In this document: one piece after another, positions 43,660 through 50,967 of the stretch
Layout of the letters: each line of letters starts with the position of its first letter
Position numbering within the stretch: the first letter of the stretch is position 1
Source: Phycisphaerae bacterium
Lineage (GTDB): Bacteria; Planctomycetota; Phycisphaerae; Phycisphaerales; UBA1924
Assembly (NCBI GenBank): GCA_030432255.1
Contig: JAUIHS010000005.1
Location: forward strand, 62,001 to 126,000
Reading direction: 5' to 3'
DNA length: 64,000 nucleotides
Position numbers and translations under genes: made by a program
Notes under the pieces: generated by a model
The model's input: only the letters and a program-made list of their open reading frames with translations
What the model was told of the DNA's origin: nothing
Database searches by the model: none

Positions 43660-44823
43660 TCAGGCCGCCTCGGTCTTCGGCACATCCGGGGGAAGGGACG
43701 CGCGGCGGCAGGCGCTCACGAGCTTGAGGATCGAGGCATATGCCCACTTCAGATTGTGATCCGCACCCATCTGCTCCATCAGCTTCGTCGCGATCTCCGT
43801 GATGGGAGGGAAACCGTAGGACGCGGCCGAGCCACGAATCTGCTGGGTCAGCTCATAGACCTGCGCGCCATCCCCGGACTCGTTGGCGTCGATAATGGCC
43901 TTGGCATGCTTGCGAAGGAGGTGGACGTATTCCTCCACCATCTCGCGATCCATACCGCATGCTTCGAGATCAGAGTAGAGCGGACCGTACTCTCCTGAAG
44001 AGTCGGTTCCGCCGGTCAGGGCTTCGGCAACCGCACACTGGAGCAGGTTCGCCGTGTACGGCTTGCGCACGATGCACTTCGCCCCGGCTGCCATCGCGGA
44101 CATGCGAACGTCCGCATCGGTCTCGGCGGTCACCAGGATGATGGTCTTCTCAAAGGCCTGCTCGCGTGCCTTCTTGATGAACTCCACGCCATCGCGATCG
44201 CCGAGGCGGAAGTCAACGAAGATCAGGTCCGGATCCTCGGAGAGCATCGACAGACCGGTGTCAATCTCAGATGCGTAGAGAATATCGAGACTCGAGTTGC
44301 GCAGGTGATGCCCGAAGAGCTTCTGGTCAGCCAGGTTGTCCTCGATGTACAGGACCGTGCCCGTCAGGTCGGTCACGTCGACGTTCTCGATGTTCACCGC
44401 GGCCTTGTCACCAAAGTCGATGAAGGCCGCCGGATCAATCTGACGCTCGAACTGGATGCCCACGTCATGAAGGTGCCCCTTGATGTGCGAGCAGCGCCGC
44501 ACCACGGCATCGATCTTGACCGGGTTGCCCTTCAGCGATCGGATCGTGATCGTGCAGGTGATCCCGGCGTGAATGTACGCGCCATGAATGAACGCGAGGC
44601 CGTCCTGCGAGATGTTGCGCGCGTACGCGGCGAAGTGTGTCTTCTCGCCGAACTCGTTGAAGCGGCTCACGACGATCTCGAGCGTGTGCCAGTCCCAACG
44701 GCGCGAGCGCCTGAGTGACGCAAGCCCCTTGGTCGAGTCTCCCACCGAGTGCTCATAGCGCGCGATGATGGCGTGCAGATCCTTCTCGGAAATACGAAGA
44801 TTGTCCACAACACGCTTCGCCAT
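43660..44823 (-). CDS. PilZ-receiver response regulator with degenerate Hpt-like C-terminus
   Basis: 387 residues from ATG 44823, with GGAGG 7 nt upstream. The N-terminal part has a PilZ-type domain (about 35-150): an arginine cluster LRRSRRWDW and NISQDGLAF match the RxxxR and (D/N)xSxxG motifs that bind cyclic di-GMP. A canonical receiver domain follows (about 155-270): TVLYIEDNLADQ, phosphoacceptor Asp204 in LIFVDFRLGDRDG, ILVTAET and VRKPYT. The last 100 residues look like an Hpt helical bundle, but the motif that should read HxLKGS is QQIRGS, with Gln327 in place of the phosphorylated histidine. No kinase is adjacent. It probably integrates c-di-GMP and phosphorelay signals, possibly for motility or attachment. 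Confidence 0.85.
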   Translation of the reverse strand: MAKRVVDNLRISEKDLHAIIARYEHSVGDSTKGLASLRRSRRWDWHTLEIVVSRFNEFGEKTHFAAYARNISQDGLAFIHGAYIHAGITCTITIRSLKGNPVKIDAVVRRCSHIKGHLHDVGIQFERQIDPAAFIDFGDKAAVNIENVDVTDLTGTVLYIEDNLADQKLFGHHLRNSSLDILYASEIDTGLSMLSEDPDLIFVDFRLGDRDGVEFIKKAREQAFEKTIILVTAETDADVRMSAMAAGAKCIVRKPYTANLLQCAVAEALTGGTDSSGEYGPLYSDLEACGMDREMVEEYVHLLRKHAKAIIDANESGDGAQVYELTQQIRGSAASYGFPPITEIATKLMEQMGADHNLKWAYASILKLVSACRRASLPPDVPKTEAA

Positions 44824-44954
44824 GAATAGCCTCCGGGCCGCGCCACTGGTGCTATCGACCTGATTCACGGGGTGCGTTGAACACTCCTCGGCGAAACTTC
44901 GGTCACAATCCGGCTGCCCCGACCGGTAACTGGACCCTTGACCGGCTTGCCCCG

Positions 44955-46007
44955 TCAGTTCCGGGGAACCAGGTCGATCGCCAGGTCAATTGCCGCACGC
45001 ATCGAACCCGGATCAGCCTTGTTCTGTCCGGAAATGTCGAATGCCGTCCCATGGTCCGGACTCGTGCGAACCACCGGCAGACCGACCGTCGCATTGACCG
45101 CCTCATCCCATGCAAGCAGCTTGATCGGAATCAATCCCTGGTCGTGATACATCGCCACAACCAGATCATGCCGCCCCGACACCGCACGGTTGAAGACGGT
45201 GTCCGCCGGCCAGGGTCCGGTCACTTCCATGCCCGCGTTCTTCGCCAGTTCGATGGCCGGACTGATGACCCGGTATTCCTCGTCACCAAAGAGACCACCC
45301 TCGCCGGCGTGGGGGTTCAGACCGCACACCGCGATGCGAGGCTTCTCGATCCCCAGTTTCAGGCACGCCTCGTGGCCGAGATCGATCGTGTCGAACACCA
45401 GTCCGAGCGTCAGCACATTGCGTATGTCCATCAGCGGCATGTGGACCGTCGCGAGGATCACACGCAGCCGGTTGGAAACGAACATCATGCGAGAGCGCTT
45501 CACGTTGAAACGCGATGTCAGCAACTCCGTGTGGCCGGGGTAACGATTTCGACCCGCAAGGTGCCATGCCTCCTTGCTGATCGGACCCGTCACGATCGCG
45601 TCAACACCTGCCTGCTCGCGGCCACGCTTCGCCGCCGCGATGGCATCCTCGACGAATCGGAATGAGGCTGCTCCTGCCGAACGCGTCGGCTTGCCCACCG
45701 GCCCCGAGACGGGACGCATCCCATCGCGCTCCTGTGGCTCATAATCCAGCAGCAGGACATCCTGACGGTCAGCCGCGGAGGCGATGGCCGAGTCGTGACG
45801 AACACGCCACCAGAAGGGTTCGATACCGGCTCGCTCCGCGGCGGCCACGAGAGCGCCGGACATGCCGAAGATCCGGAATCTCGCCTTCTCCCGCAGTGCT
45901 CGGTCCGAGAGCGCCTTGACGGTCACCTCGGGCCCGATCCCGAGGGGATCACCCATGGTGACAGCAACAATCGGACGTTCACCGGATTCGAGCGGTCGGA
46001 TCTTCAC
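44955..46007 (-). CDS. pdxA: 4-hydroxythreonine-4-phosphate dehydrogenase
   Basis: 350 residues from a GTG at 46007. Family hallmarks are VTMGDPLGIGPEV, IVTGPISKEAWHLAG, YPGHTELL, LNPHAGEGGLFGDEE and YHDQGLIPIKLLAWDEAVN, including the metal-binding histidines. PdxA oxidises 4-phosphohydroxy-L-threonine in the DXP-dependent pyridoxal 5'-phosphate pathway, with PdxJ as partner, which is not in the window. No Shine-Dalgarno is present; TACAAT lies 6 nt before the start codon. It is divergent from the DUF4870 gene. Confidence 0.94.
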   Translation of the reverse strand: MKIRPLESGERPIVAVTMGDPLGIGPEVTVKALSDRALREKARFRIFGMSGALVAAAERAGIEPFWWRVRHDSAIASAADRQDVLLLDYEPQERDGMRPVSGPVGKPTRSAGAASFRFVEDAIAAAKRGREQAGVDAIVTGPISKEAWHLAGRNRYPGHTELLTSRFNVKRSRMMFVSNRLRVILATVHMPLMDIRNVLTLGLVFDTIDLGHEACLKLGIEKPRIAVCGLNPHAGEGGLFGDEEYRVISPAIELAKNAGMEVTGPWPADTVFNRAVSGRHDLVVAMYHDQGLIPIKLLAWDEAVNATVGLPVVRTSPDHGTAFDISGQNKADPGSMRAAIDLAIDLVPRN

Positions 46008-46013
46008 ATCCGC

Positions 46014-46019
46014 ATTGTA
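46014..46019 (-). promoter_or_regulatory. Candidate -10 box for leaderless pdxA
   Basis: On the minus strand TACAAT (5/6 consensus) lies 6 nt before GTG 46007. No convincing -35 box was found. Confidence 0.4.
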
Positions 46020-46127
46020 ATCACGTCAGCTCACCCGGCCCGGAACCGACCAGCAATTGAAACTCGAGGGTCCTGAATCCCAATGAGGATGGGGGTACCA
46101 TGGCCAACGTGTGTCGGAGAGCGAAAG

Positions 46128-46616
46128 ATGCAGGCATCACCTGAGACAGCTGGAGGTCGTCAGACACCCTTCGGCAACACCGGCCCCATCGGGGCGGAGG
46201 ACGGTCCATTCCGCGACCGACAGGGGCGTTGCCAGGACGCCCGGGTCACAGAGTCGGATCGCCGCTATGCCCTGATCACCCATGCGGTCGGCCTGCTCGG
46301 AGCGATCGATGTCAGCGGTTTCGTCGTCATCATCGTGACGTTCGCCATGTGGCGGTGCGGCCTTCCCAACCCATTCATCGATGATCACGGGAAGGAAGCG
46401 ACCAACTTCCAGCTCTCGCTGCTGCTCTACAGCATTGCCCTCGCAGTCATCAGCATTCCGCTGAGCTTCATCACGTTCGGTCTCTGGATTCCATTCGCTG
46501 TCCTGCTGGGGCTGGGCCTCTTCGTGCTCAGGCTCGTGGGTGTCATCCGGGCGATCATCTTCGTGAATCAGGACTGCTACTACCGGTATCCCATGTGCCT
46601 CCGCCTGATCCGCTGA
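46128..46616 (+). CDS. DUF4870-type small membrane protein
   Basis: 162 residues from ATG 46128, with GGAGAG 6 nt upstream. After a polar N-terminal region of about 45 residues come three or four hydrophobic segments (LITHAVGLLGAIDVSGFVVI, LLLYSIALAVISIPLSFITF, FAVLLGLGLFVLRLVGVIRA). FIDDHGKEATNFQLSLLLYS matches the 'DEHGKEALNFQ' signature of DUF4870 membrane proteins. Function is unknown for the family. It is divergent from pdxA; lptB starts 52 bases downstream with its own promoter-like element. Confidence 0.8.
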   Translation: MQASPETAGGRQTPFGNTGPIGAEDGPFRDRQGRCQDARVTESDRRYALITHAVGLLGAIDVSGFVVIIVTFAMWRCGLPNPFIDDHGKEATNFQLSLLLYSIALAVISIPLSFITFGLWIPFAVLLGLGLFVLRLVGVIRAIIFVNQDCYYRYPMCLRLIR

Positions 46617-46655
46617 CCGACGCCGGCCCGCCTTCCAAAGCCGACCCCGACGTCC

Positions 46656-46661
46656 TACACT
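46656..46661 (+). promoter_or_regulatory. Candidate -10 box for leaderless lptB
   Basis: TACACT lies 7 nt before GTG 46669, which lacks a Shine-Dalgarno. A weak TTCCAA (46633-46638) is at 17-nt spacing. Confidence 0.4.
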
Positions 46662-46668
46662 GCCTTCC

Positions 46669-47448
46669 GTGGCGATCCTCAAGGTCGACAAGCTGATCAA
46701 GTCCTATAACGACCGCCGGGTCGTGGACGGCGTCTCCTTCCACATCGATGAGAGCGAGATTGTCGGCCTGCTCGGGCGGAATGGCGCAGGCAAAACCACC
46801 AGTTTCCGAATGACCATCGGCATGATCGACGCCGATGGCGGACGAGTCACGTTCGCCGGACGGGATGTCTCAAGCCTCCCGATGTTCCGGCGCGCCCGCC
46901 TCGGCATGGGGTACCTGAGCCAGGAGCCAAGCATCTTTCAGCGCCTGACCTGTCGCCAGAACATCATGGCGATTCTCGAGTCGCGCCGACTCTCCCGGCG
47001 GGCACGCAACCAGCGTTGCGATGCACTCCTCGAACAGTTCGGTCTGAAGCACAAGGCCAATGAAGCCGCCCGAACCTGCTCCGGTGGCGAACGGCGGAAA
47101 CTCGAGATCGCCCGGGCTCTCGTTACCGAACCCCGACTCATCCTGCTCGACGAACCCTTCAGTGGGGTCGACCCTCTCGCTGTCGAAGACCTCCAGAAGG
47201 AGATTCGTCGCCTCACCGAGATGGGCATCGCCATCCTCATCACGGATCACAACGTGCAGCAGACCCTCAGCGTCTGCGACCGCGCCTACATCATCAACGA
47301 AGGCAAGGTCCTGCGGGACGGCGCCCCGCGAGATCTGATCAACGATGAACTTGTGAAACGCTCCTACCTCGGCTCCATGTTCCGGGGTGACGAGTTCGAT
47401 GAACATGCCAAGGCTCCACCCTCTCCGCCCGCAGAGGTGCCGTCATGA
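46669..47448 (+). CDS. lptB: LPS export ABC transporter ATP-binding protein LptB
   Basis: 259 residues from GTG 46669. ABC ATPase motifs: Walker A GLLGRNGAGKTTSF, Q-loop GYLSQEPSIFQRLT, signature CSGGERRKLEIARAL, Walker B RLILLDEPFSGVDPLAVEDLQ and the H-loop ILITDHNVQQTLSVCDRAYI. The sequence pattern, especially GERRKLEIARAL, is that of LptB, which drives lipopolysaccharide transport with LptF and LptG. A short Pro-rich tail is added. No lptA, lptC or lptFG lies in the window. It overlaps the following lipoprotein gene by 4 bases (ATGA), so the two are cotranslated. Confidence 0.92.
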   Translation: MAILKVDKLIKSYNDRRVVDGVSFHIDESEIVGLLGRNGAGKTTSFRMTIGMIDADGGRVTFAGRDVSSLPMFRRARLGMGYLSQEPSIFQRLTCRQNIMAILESRRLSRRARNQRCDALLEQFGLKHKANEAARTCSGGERRKLEIARALVTEPRLILLDEPFSGVDPLAVEDLQKEIRRLTEMGIAILITDHNVQQTLSVCDRAYIINEGKVLRDGAPRDLINDELVKRSYLGSMFRGDEFDEHAKAPPSPPAEVPS

Positions 47449-47849
47449 CACACCGACAACGGCTGCTCCTGATCGGCCTGGGCTCCACGCTTCTCGCAGG
47501 CTGTGTTGAACGTCGCATTCACATCACGTCCGAACCCTCCGGGGCCGCTGTCACACTCAACGATGTCGATGTCGGCCGCACACCCTGCGAAGTGGATTTC
47601 ACCTACTTCGGCACGTATGAGGTGCGCCTGCGCCACCCCGGGTACGAGACGCTCGTCACGGCGGCAGAAGCCCGGGCGCCGCTGCATGAACAGCCCGGGA
47701 TCGATTTCGCGGCCATGTTCATTCCGGGAACGAAACGAACGCGTATCGACTGGCACTTCGACCTTGAACCGGCTCGCAATGACCCCGCCGAGATGATCGA
47801 GCGCGCCGATGCGCTGCGCGGACGGCTGGACCCCGGTGATTCAGACTGA
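47445..47849 (+). CDS. PEGA-domain lipoprotein
   Basis: 134 residues. The start overlaps the lptB stop (ATGA). MTHRQRLLLIGLGSTLLAGC is a lipoprotein signal with lipobox LLAGC. The next segment (RRIHITSEPSGAAVTLNDVD, VGRTPCEVDFTYFGTYEVRL) is a PEGA beta domain, which usually sits on surface-exposed or envelope proteins. Coupling to lptB makes an envelope role likely, though it does not resemble LptA, LptC or LptE. It converges on the NeuD-like gene and their ends overlap by 9 bases. Confidence 0.8.
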   Translation: MTHRQRLLLIGLGSTLLAGCVERRIHITSEPSGAAVTLNDVDVGRTPCEVDFTYFGTYEVRLRHPGYETLVTAAEARAPLHEQPGIDFAAMFIPGTKRTRIDWHFDLEPARNDPAEMIERADALRGRLDPGDSD

Positions 47850-48434
47850 ACGCGCGGGAACACCGATGACCGTCTGACCCGCCGGTACATCTCTCACCAC
47901 CACCGCACCACCACCGATTGTTGCTCCGGCACCGATCGACACCCCGGGAAGCAGCCGCGACCCAAGCCCGACCAGCACGTCTGGGCCCACGTTCACCTCG
48001 CCACCCAGGACCGCTCCCGGAGCGATGTGCGTGTTCTCACCGATCCGGCAGTCGTGCTCGATGATCACGCCCGTGTTCAGGATGACCTGATCACTCACCT
48101 GTACCCGCCCCTGAACCACCGCCCGCGCGCCCACCAGCACACCAACGCCGATCTCCGCCGTCTCCGAGACGACGGCCGAGGGATGCACGACAGTGGCGAA
48201 CGCGGATGCCAGCCCCATCAATGCCCGCCGAGCATGAAGATCGCCAACCGAAAGGTGAATCACAACCCCGGGCGGCGGTGACCGCAACGCACCCAGGCGA
48301 TCAAGACCGGGCAACCTCGCATCAGGTCGGTCGTCGCAGAAACCAAGCACCTCCCAGCCAGCCGCGGCGGCCGCCTCTGCCACCACGACGGCATGGCCTC
48401 CACCCCCGATCAGGCACAGTTGGTGTCTCTCCAT
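47841..48434 (-). CDS. NeuD-like sugar O-acyltransferase
   Basis: 197 residues; ATG 48434 directly follows an in-frame GTG at 48437 that could be used instead. The N-terminal half (CLIGGGGHAVVVAEAAAAAG, VLGFCDDRP) is the nucleotide-like Rossmann part of NeuD/PglD enzymes. The second half is a left-handed beta-helix of hexapeptide repeats (IGVGVLVGARAVVQGRVQV, IIEHDCRIGENTHIAPGAVL) containing the catalytic histidine region. The tail IGVPARSV is typical. Family members acetylate amino sugars in sialic acid, bacillosamine or O-antigen synthesis. No sugar genes surround it, so the acceptor is unknown. Confidence 0.88.
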   Translation of the reverse strand: MERHQLCLIGGGGHAVVVAEAAAAAGWEVLGFCDDRPDARLPGLDRLGALRSPPPGVVIHLSVGDLHARRALMGLASAFATVVHPSAVVSETAEIGVGVLVGARAVVQGRVQVSDQVILNTGVIIEHDCRIGENTHIAPGAVLGGEVNVGPDVLVGLGSRLLPGVSIGAGATIGGGAVVVRDVPAGQTVIGVPARSV

Positions 48435-48471
48435 CACACCCCAACCATCGGCGATTCCAGCCGTCTTCGCC

Positions 48472-48477
48472 TAAGAT
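48472..48477 (+). promoter_or_regulatory. Candidate -10 box for leaderless mqnA
   Basis: TAAGAT lies 6 nt before ATG 48484. No Shine-Dalgarno and no good -35 box are visible. Confidence 0.35.
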
Positions 48478-48483
48478 CATGGC

Positions 48484-49329
48484 ATGAGCACCATTGCCCC
48501 CGCCTGCGAGACCGTCCGCCTCGGCTGCGTGAGCTACCTCAACACCCTTCCCCTGATCGAGGGCATCGGCAAGCTCGATCGTGCCCGCCTCACGCTGACC
48601 GCGCCGAGCCGACTCATCGACCTCCTCACCGAGAAGGCGATCGACGTCGGACTGATCTCTCTGATCGACTACCAGCGGTCCGCGGACCCGCTTGCCATGA
48701 TCCCGGCGGGAGTGATCGCATGTGATGGGCCAACGATGACAGTTCGCATCTTCGCCCGACGCCCGCTCTCGGAAGTCACCCATATCGCGACGGATGTCGA
48801 CAGTCACACGGCGGTCGCTCTCATGCGCATCCTGATGCAGGAGCAGTACGGGATCGCACCCACCATCGCACCCCTCGATCTCGCCTCCGGCTCGATCAGC
48901 GCGACGGACCCCGACCACTGGCCGGACGCGATGCTCGTCATCGGCGACAAGGTCATCACGAGTTCACCACCAGCCGCGCTGTACCCCCACCAACTCGACC
49001 TTGGACTCGCCTGGAAGGAACTCACCGGCCTTCCATTCGTCTACGCGATCTGGATGTGCCACGCCGACCGCACGGACTCCCCGGAAGTGCAACTCGCGAG
49101 CGAATTGCTCGATCGGCAGCGTCGACACAACGCCGGTCGGGTCGGCTGGATCGCTGCTCAACGAAGCCACCTCCGGGGCTGGCCCGCCGATCTCGCCCGT
49201 GAATACCTCTGCGACCTGCTGCACTTCAATGTCTCAGCGCGCGATCGAGAAGCCATTGATCGCTTCTTTGACCTCGCCGCGAAGCACGGCATCATCGACG
49301 AGCGGCGTCCGACCGTATGGTCCGAATGA
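48484..49329 (+). CDS. mqnA: Chorismate dehydratase of the futalosine menaquinone pathway
   Basis: 281 residues. VRLGCVSYLNTLPLIEGI at the N-terminus, the PSRLIDLLTEKAIDVGLISL segment, LVIGDKVI and LGLAWKELTGLPFVYAIWMC are characteristic of MqnA, a periplasmic-binding-protein fold enzyme that dehydrates chorismate to 3-enolpyruvyl-benzoate, the first committed step. The presence of mqnA indicates menaquinone synthesis through futalosine. Other mqn genes are not in the window. It is followed after 9 bases by the sigma-like gene, suggesting one transcript. Confidence 0.93.
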   Translation: MSTIAPACETVRLGCVSYLNTLPLIEGIGKLDRARLTLTAPSRLIDLLTEKAIDVGLISLIDYQRSADPLAMIPAGVIACDGPTMTVRIFARRPLSEVTHIATDVDSHTAVALMRILMQEQYGIAPTIAPLDLASGSISATDPDHWPDAMLVIGDKVITSSPPAALYPHQLDLGLAWKELTGLPFVYAIWMCHADRTDSPEVQLASELLDRQRRHNAGRVGWIAAQRSHLRGWPADLAREYLCDLLHFNVSARDREAIDRFFDLAAKHGIIDERRPTVWSE

Positions 49330-49338
49330 CGCCTCACC

Positions 49339-50949
49339 ATGCCGAAGCTGGCACGCATCCGGATCCCCGCGCTCGCTGACCTCGTTGAGCAGTTGCGATA
49401 TGCGCCCGCCCCCGCCTTTCGCAGGCATATCGAGTCCGCGGCCGCGCTCGCCCTCGAACTGGATCGCAGCATCACGTACCCCGAAGACTGGGTGACATTC
49501 CGTCTCACCGGCTTCCGACCCTCGATGGACAATCCCGCCCTGATCGTCGGCGAAGCGCTCCTCGCCGACCTCTCGGCCATCATCGAACACCTCACCGAAT
49601 ACAGTGAATGCACGAGCGCCGATGTGCCGCAGCCGGCAGTCGGATACCGGGAACTTGTCGAACGCTGGTCTGTCAGCCGCCGGACGATCGACCGCTATCG
49701 ACGGCGCGGCCTCATCGCCTATCGCGTGCGTGACGCTCCGGGCGTCACCCGCCTGCTCTTCCCGATGCGCTGGGTGGAGCGATTCGAGGAGCGTGATGCA
49801 TCGCTGATCCGGAAAGCCACAGCCTTCAGCCAGGTCCCGGCATCGGAGAGCACCTCCATCATCGAAGCAGCGCGCTCCACGCTGCGCGACACCCAAATGC
49901 CACTCACCCGCCTTGCGGAACACCTCGCACCTCGATTTGACAGGTCCAGCGAGACGATCCGGCAAGTCATCATTCGCCACGACGAGTCATCCGAGAGCCC
50001 GCTCTTCCAACGCGATGGAACGCTGGACGGAGAACAACGCGCGGACATCGCCCGAGCTTTCGAAGAGGGTGAAGCCATCGCCGCCATCTGCAGCAGATTC
50101 GGACGATCACGCGCAACCATCTACCGGATCGTCAACGAGCGCAGGGCCGAAGTCCTGCGCGGGATCAACCTGCCGATCGGGCCGGTACCGGACTCACGCG
50201 CCCTCGACATTCTTCAGCACGATGTCGTCCAACATGGCCTCGATGCGATCCCTGATCCCGATACCGAGACGCTGCTCGCTGCGATCGCCGCGGCTCAACC
50301 CATCCCCGCCTCCGATGAGCACAGGCGAGCCCTGGCGGCCCGGGTACTTCGTCGTCGCGCCGGCTCCATCGTCGCCGGCCTGCCGCGTTACGACCCGCCG
50401 TCGGAGGCGCTCGACCGGGCGGAGTCCGACGTGCGCTGGAGCATCCTGCTTCAGACCGTCCTGCTGAGGACACAGCAACCCCTCATCCTGAAAACGCTGA
50501 AGCAGCGACTCGGCCGGAACCTGCTCGAGTTCCCGCCGCCGCGCATCCGCGAACTCTTCAACATCTGCATGCATGCCGCCGGCGAAGCGCTGATCGGATA
50601 CGATCCGGGACGCGGCGGTCGTCTGGCAGCCCCCGTCTCGCTCGCACTGAACCGCGTCCTCGCCGGTCTGGACCCTGGCGATGCCGACATCCCGGCCCGG
50701 CGCACCGCGGCCTCATCGGTCCGTCTCGATGACTGGCGACCGATTCTCTCACCGGCCCACGCCTACCTGTTTCCCCTCGAACACTGCAGGGCCACACGCG
50801 AGACCCTCCCGCCTGATACGGCCCGCGTGCTGTCGTTGCGCTTCGGTTGGTACGGAGGACCGCCACTGACCGGTATCGAAACCGCCGCGATTCTCGAGAT
50901 GATCCCCCGTCGCGTCCGCACGATCCAGCGCAGGGCGATGCGCGGCTGA
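49339..50949 (+). CDS. Multi-HTH protein with sigma-70-like segments (atypical sigma or transcription factor)
   Basis: 536 residues. Three DNA-binding elements are visible. The first, around 102-130 (GYRELVERWSVSRRTIDRYR), resembles a MerR or excisionase-type helix-turn-helix. The second, around 240-270 (GEAIAAICSRFGRSRATIYR), is a resolvase/sigma-type helix-turn-helix. The third, around 493-536 (LPPDTARVLSLRFGWYGG...TGIETAAILEMIPRRVRTIQ), resembles sigma-70 region 4. Residues about 413-440 (HAAGEALIGYDPGRGGRLAA) match the region 2 core GLxxAVxxFDPxRG. This suggests a divergent sigma-70 family protein with added HTH domains; I cannot name a described family. It sits between mqnA and ktrB with short gaps (9 and 18 bases). 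Its targets are unknown. Confidence 0.7.
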   Translation: MPKLARIRIPALADLVEQLRYAPAPAFRRHIESAAALALELDRSITYPEDWVTFRLTGFRPSMDNPALIVGEALLADLSAIIEHLTEYSECTSADVPQPAVGYRELVERWSVSRRTIDRYRRRGLIAYRVRDAPGVTRLLFPMRWVERFEERDASLIRKATAFSQVPASESTSIIEAARSTLRDTQMPLTRLAEHLAPRFDRSSETIRQVIIRHDESSESPLFQRDGTLDGEQRADIARAFEEGEAIAAICSRFGRSRATIYRIVNERRAEVLRGINLPIGPVPDSRALDILQHDVVQHGLDAIPDPDTETLLAAIAAAQPIPASDEHRRALAARVLRRRAGSIVAGLPRYDPPSEALDRAESDVRWSILLQTVLLRTQQPLILKTLKQRLGRNLLEFPPPRIRELFNICMHAAGEALIGYDPGRGGRLAAPVSLALNRVLAGLDPGDADIPARRTAASSVRLDDWRPILSPAHAYLFPLEHCRATRETLPPDTARVLSLRFGWYGGPPLTGIETAAILEMIPRRVRTIQRRAMRG

Positions 50950-50967
50950 GTACATTGTCCTCGTGCC

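Noticed and set aside
47841..47849. 9-bp overlap of the PEGA lipoprotein and NeuD-like genes as a frameshift
   Set aside because: Both frames end cleanly with complete domains; it is an ordinary convergent overlap.
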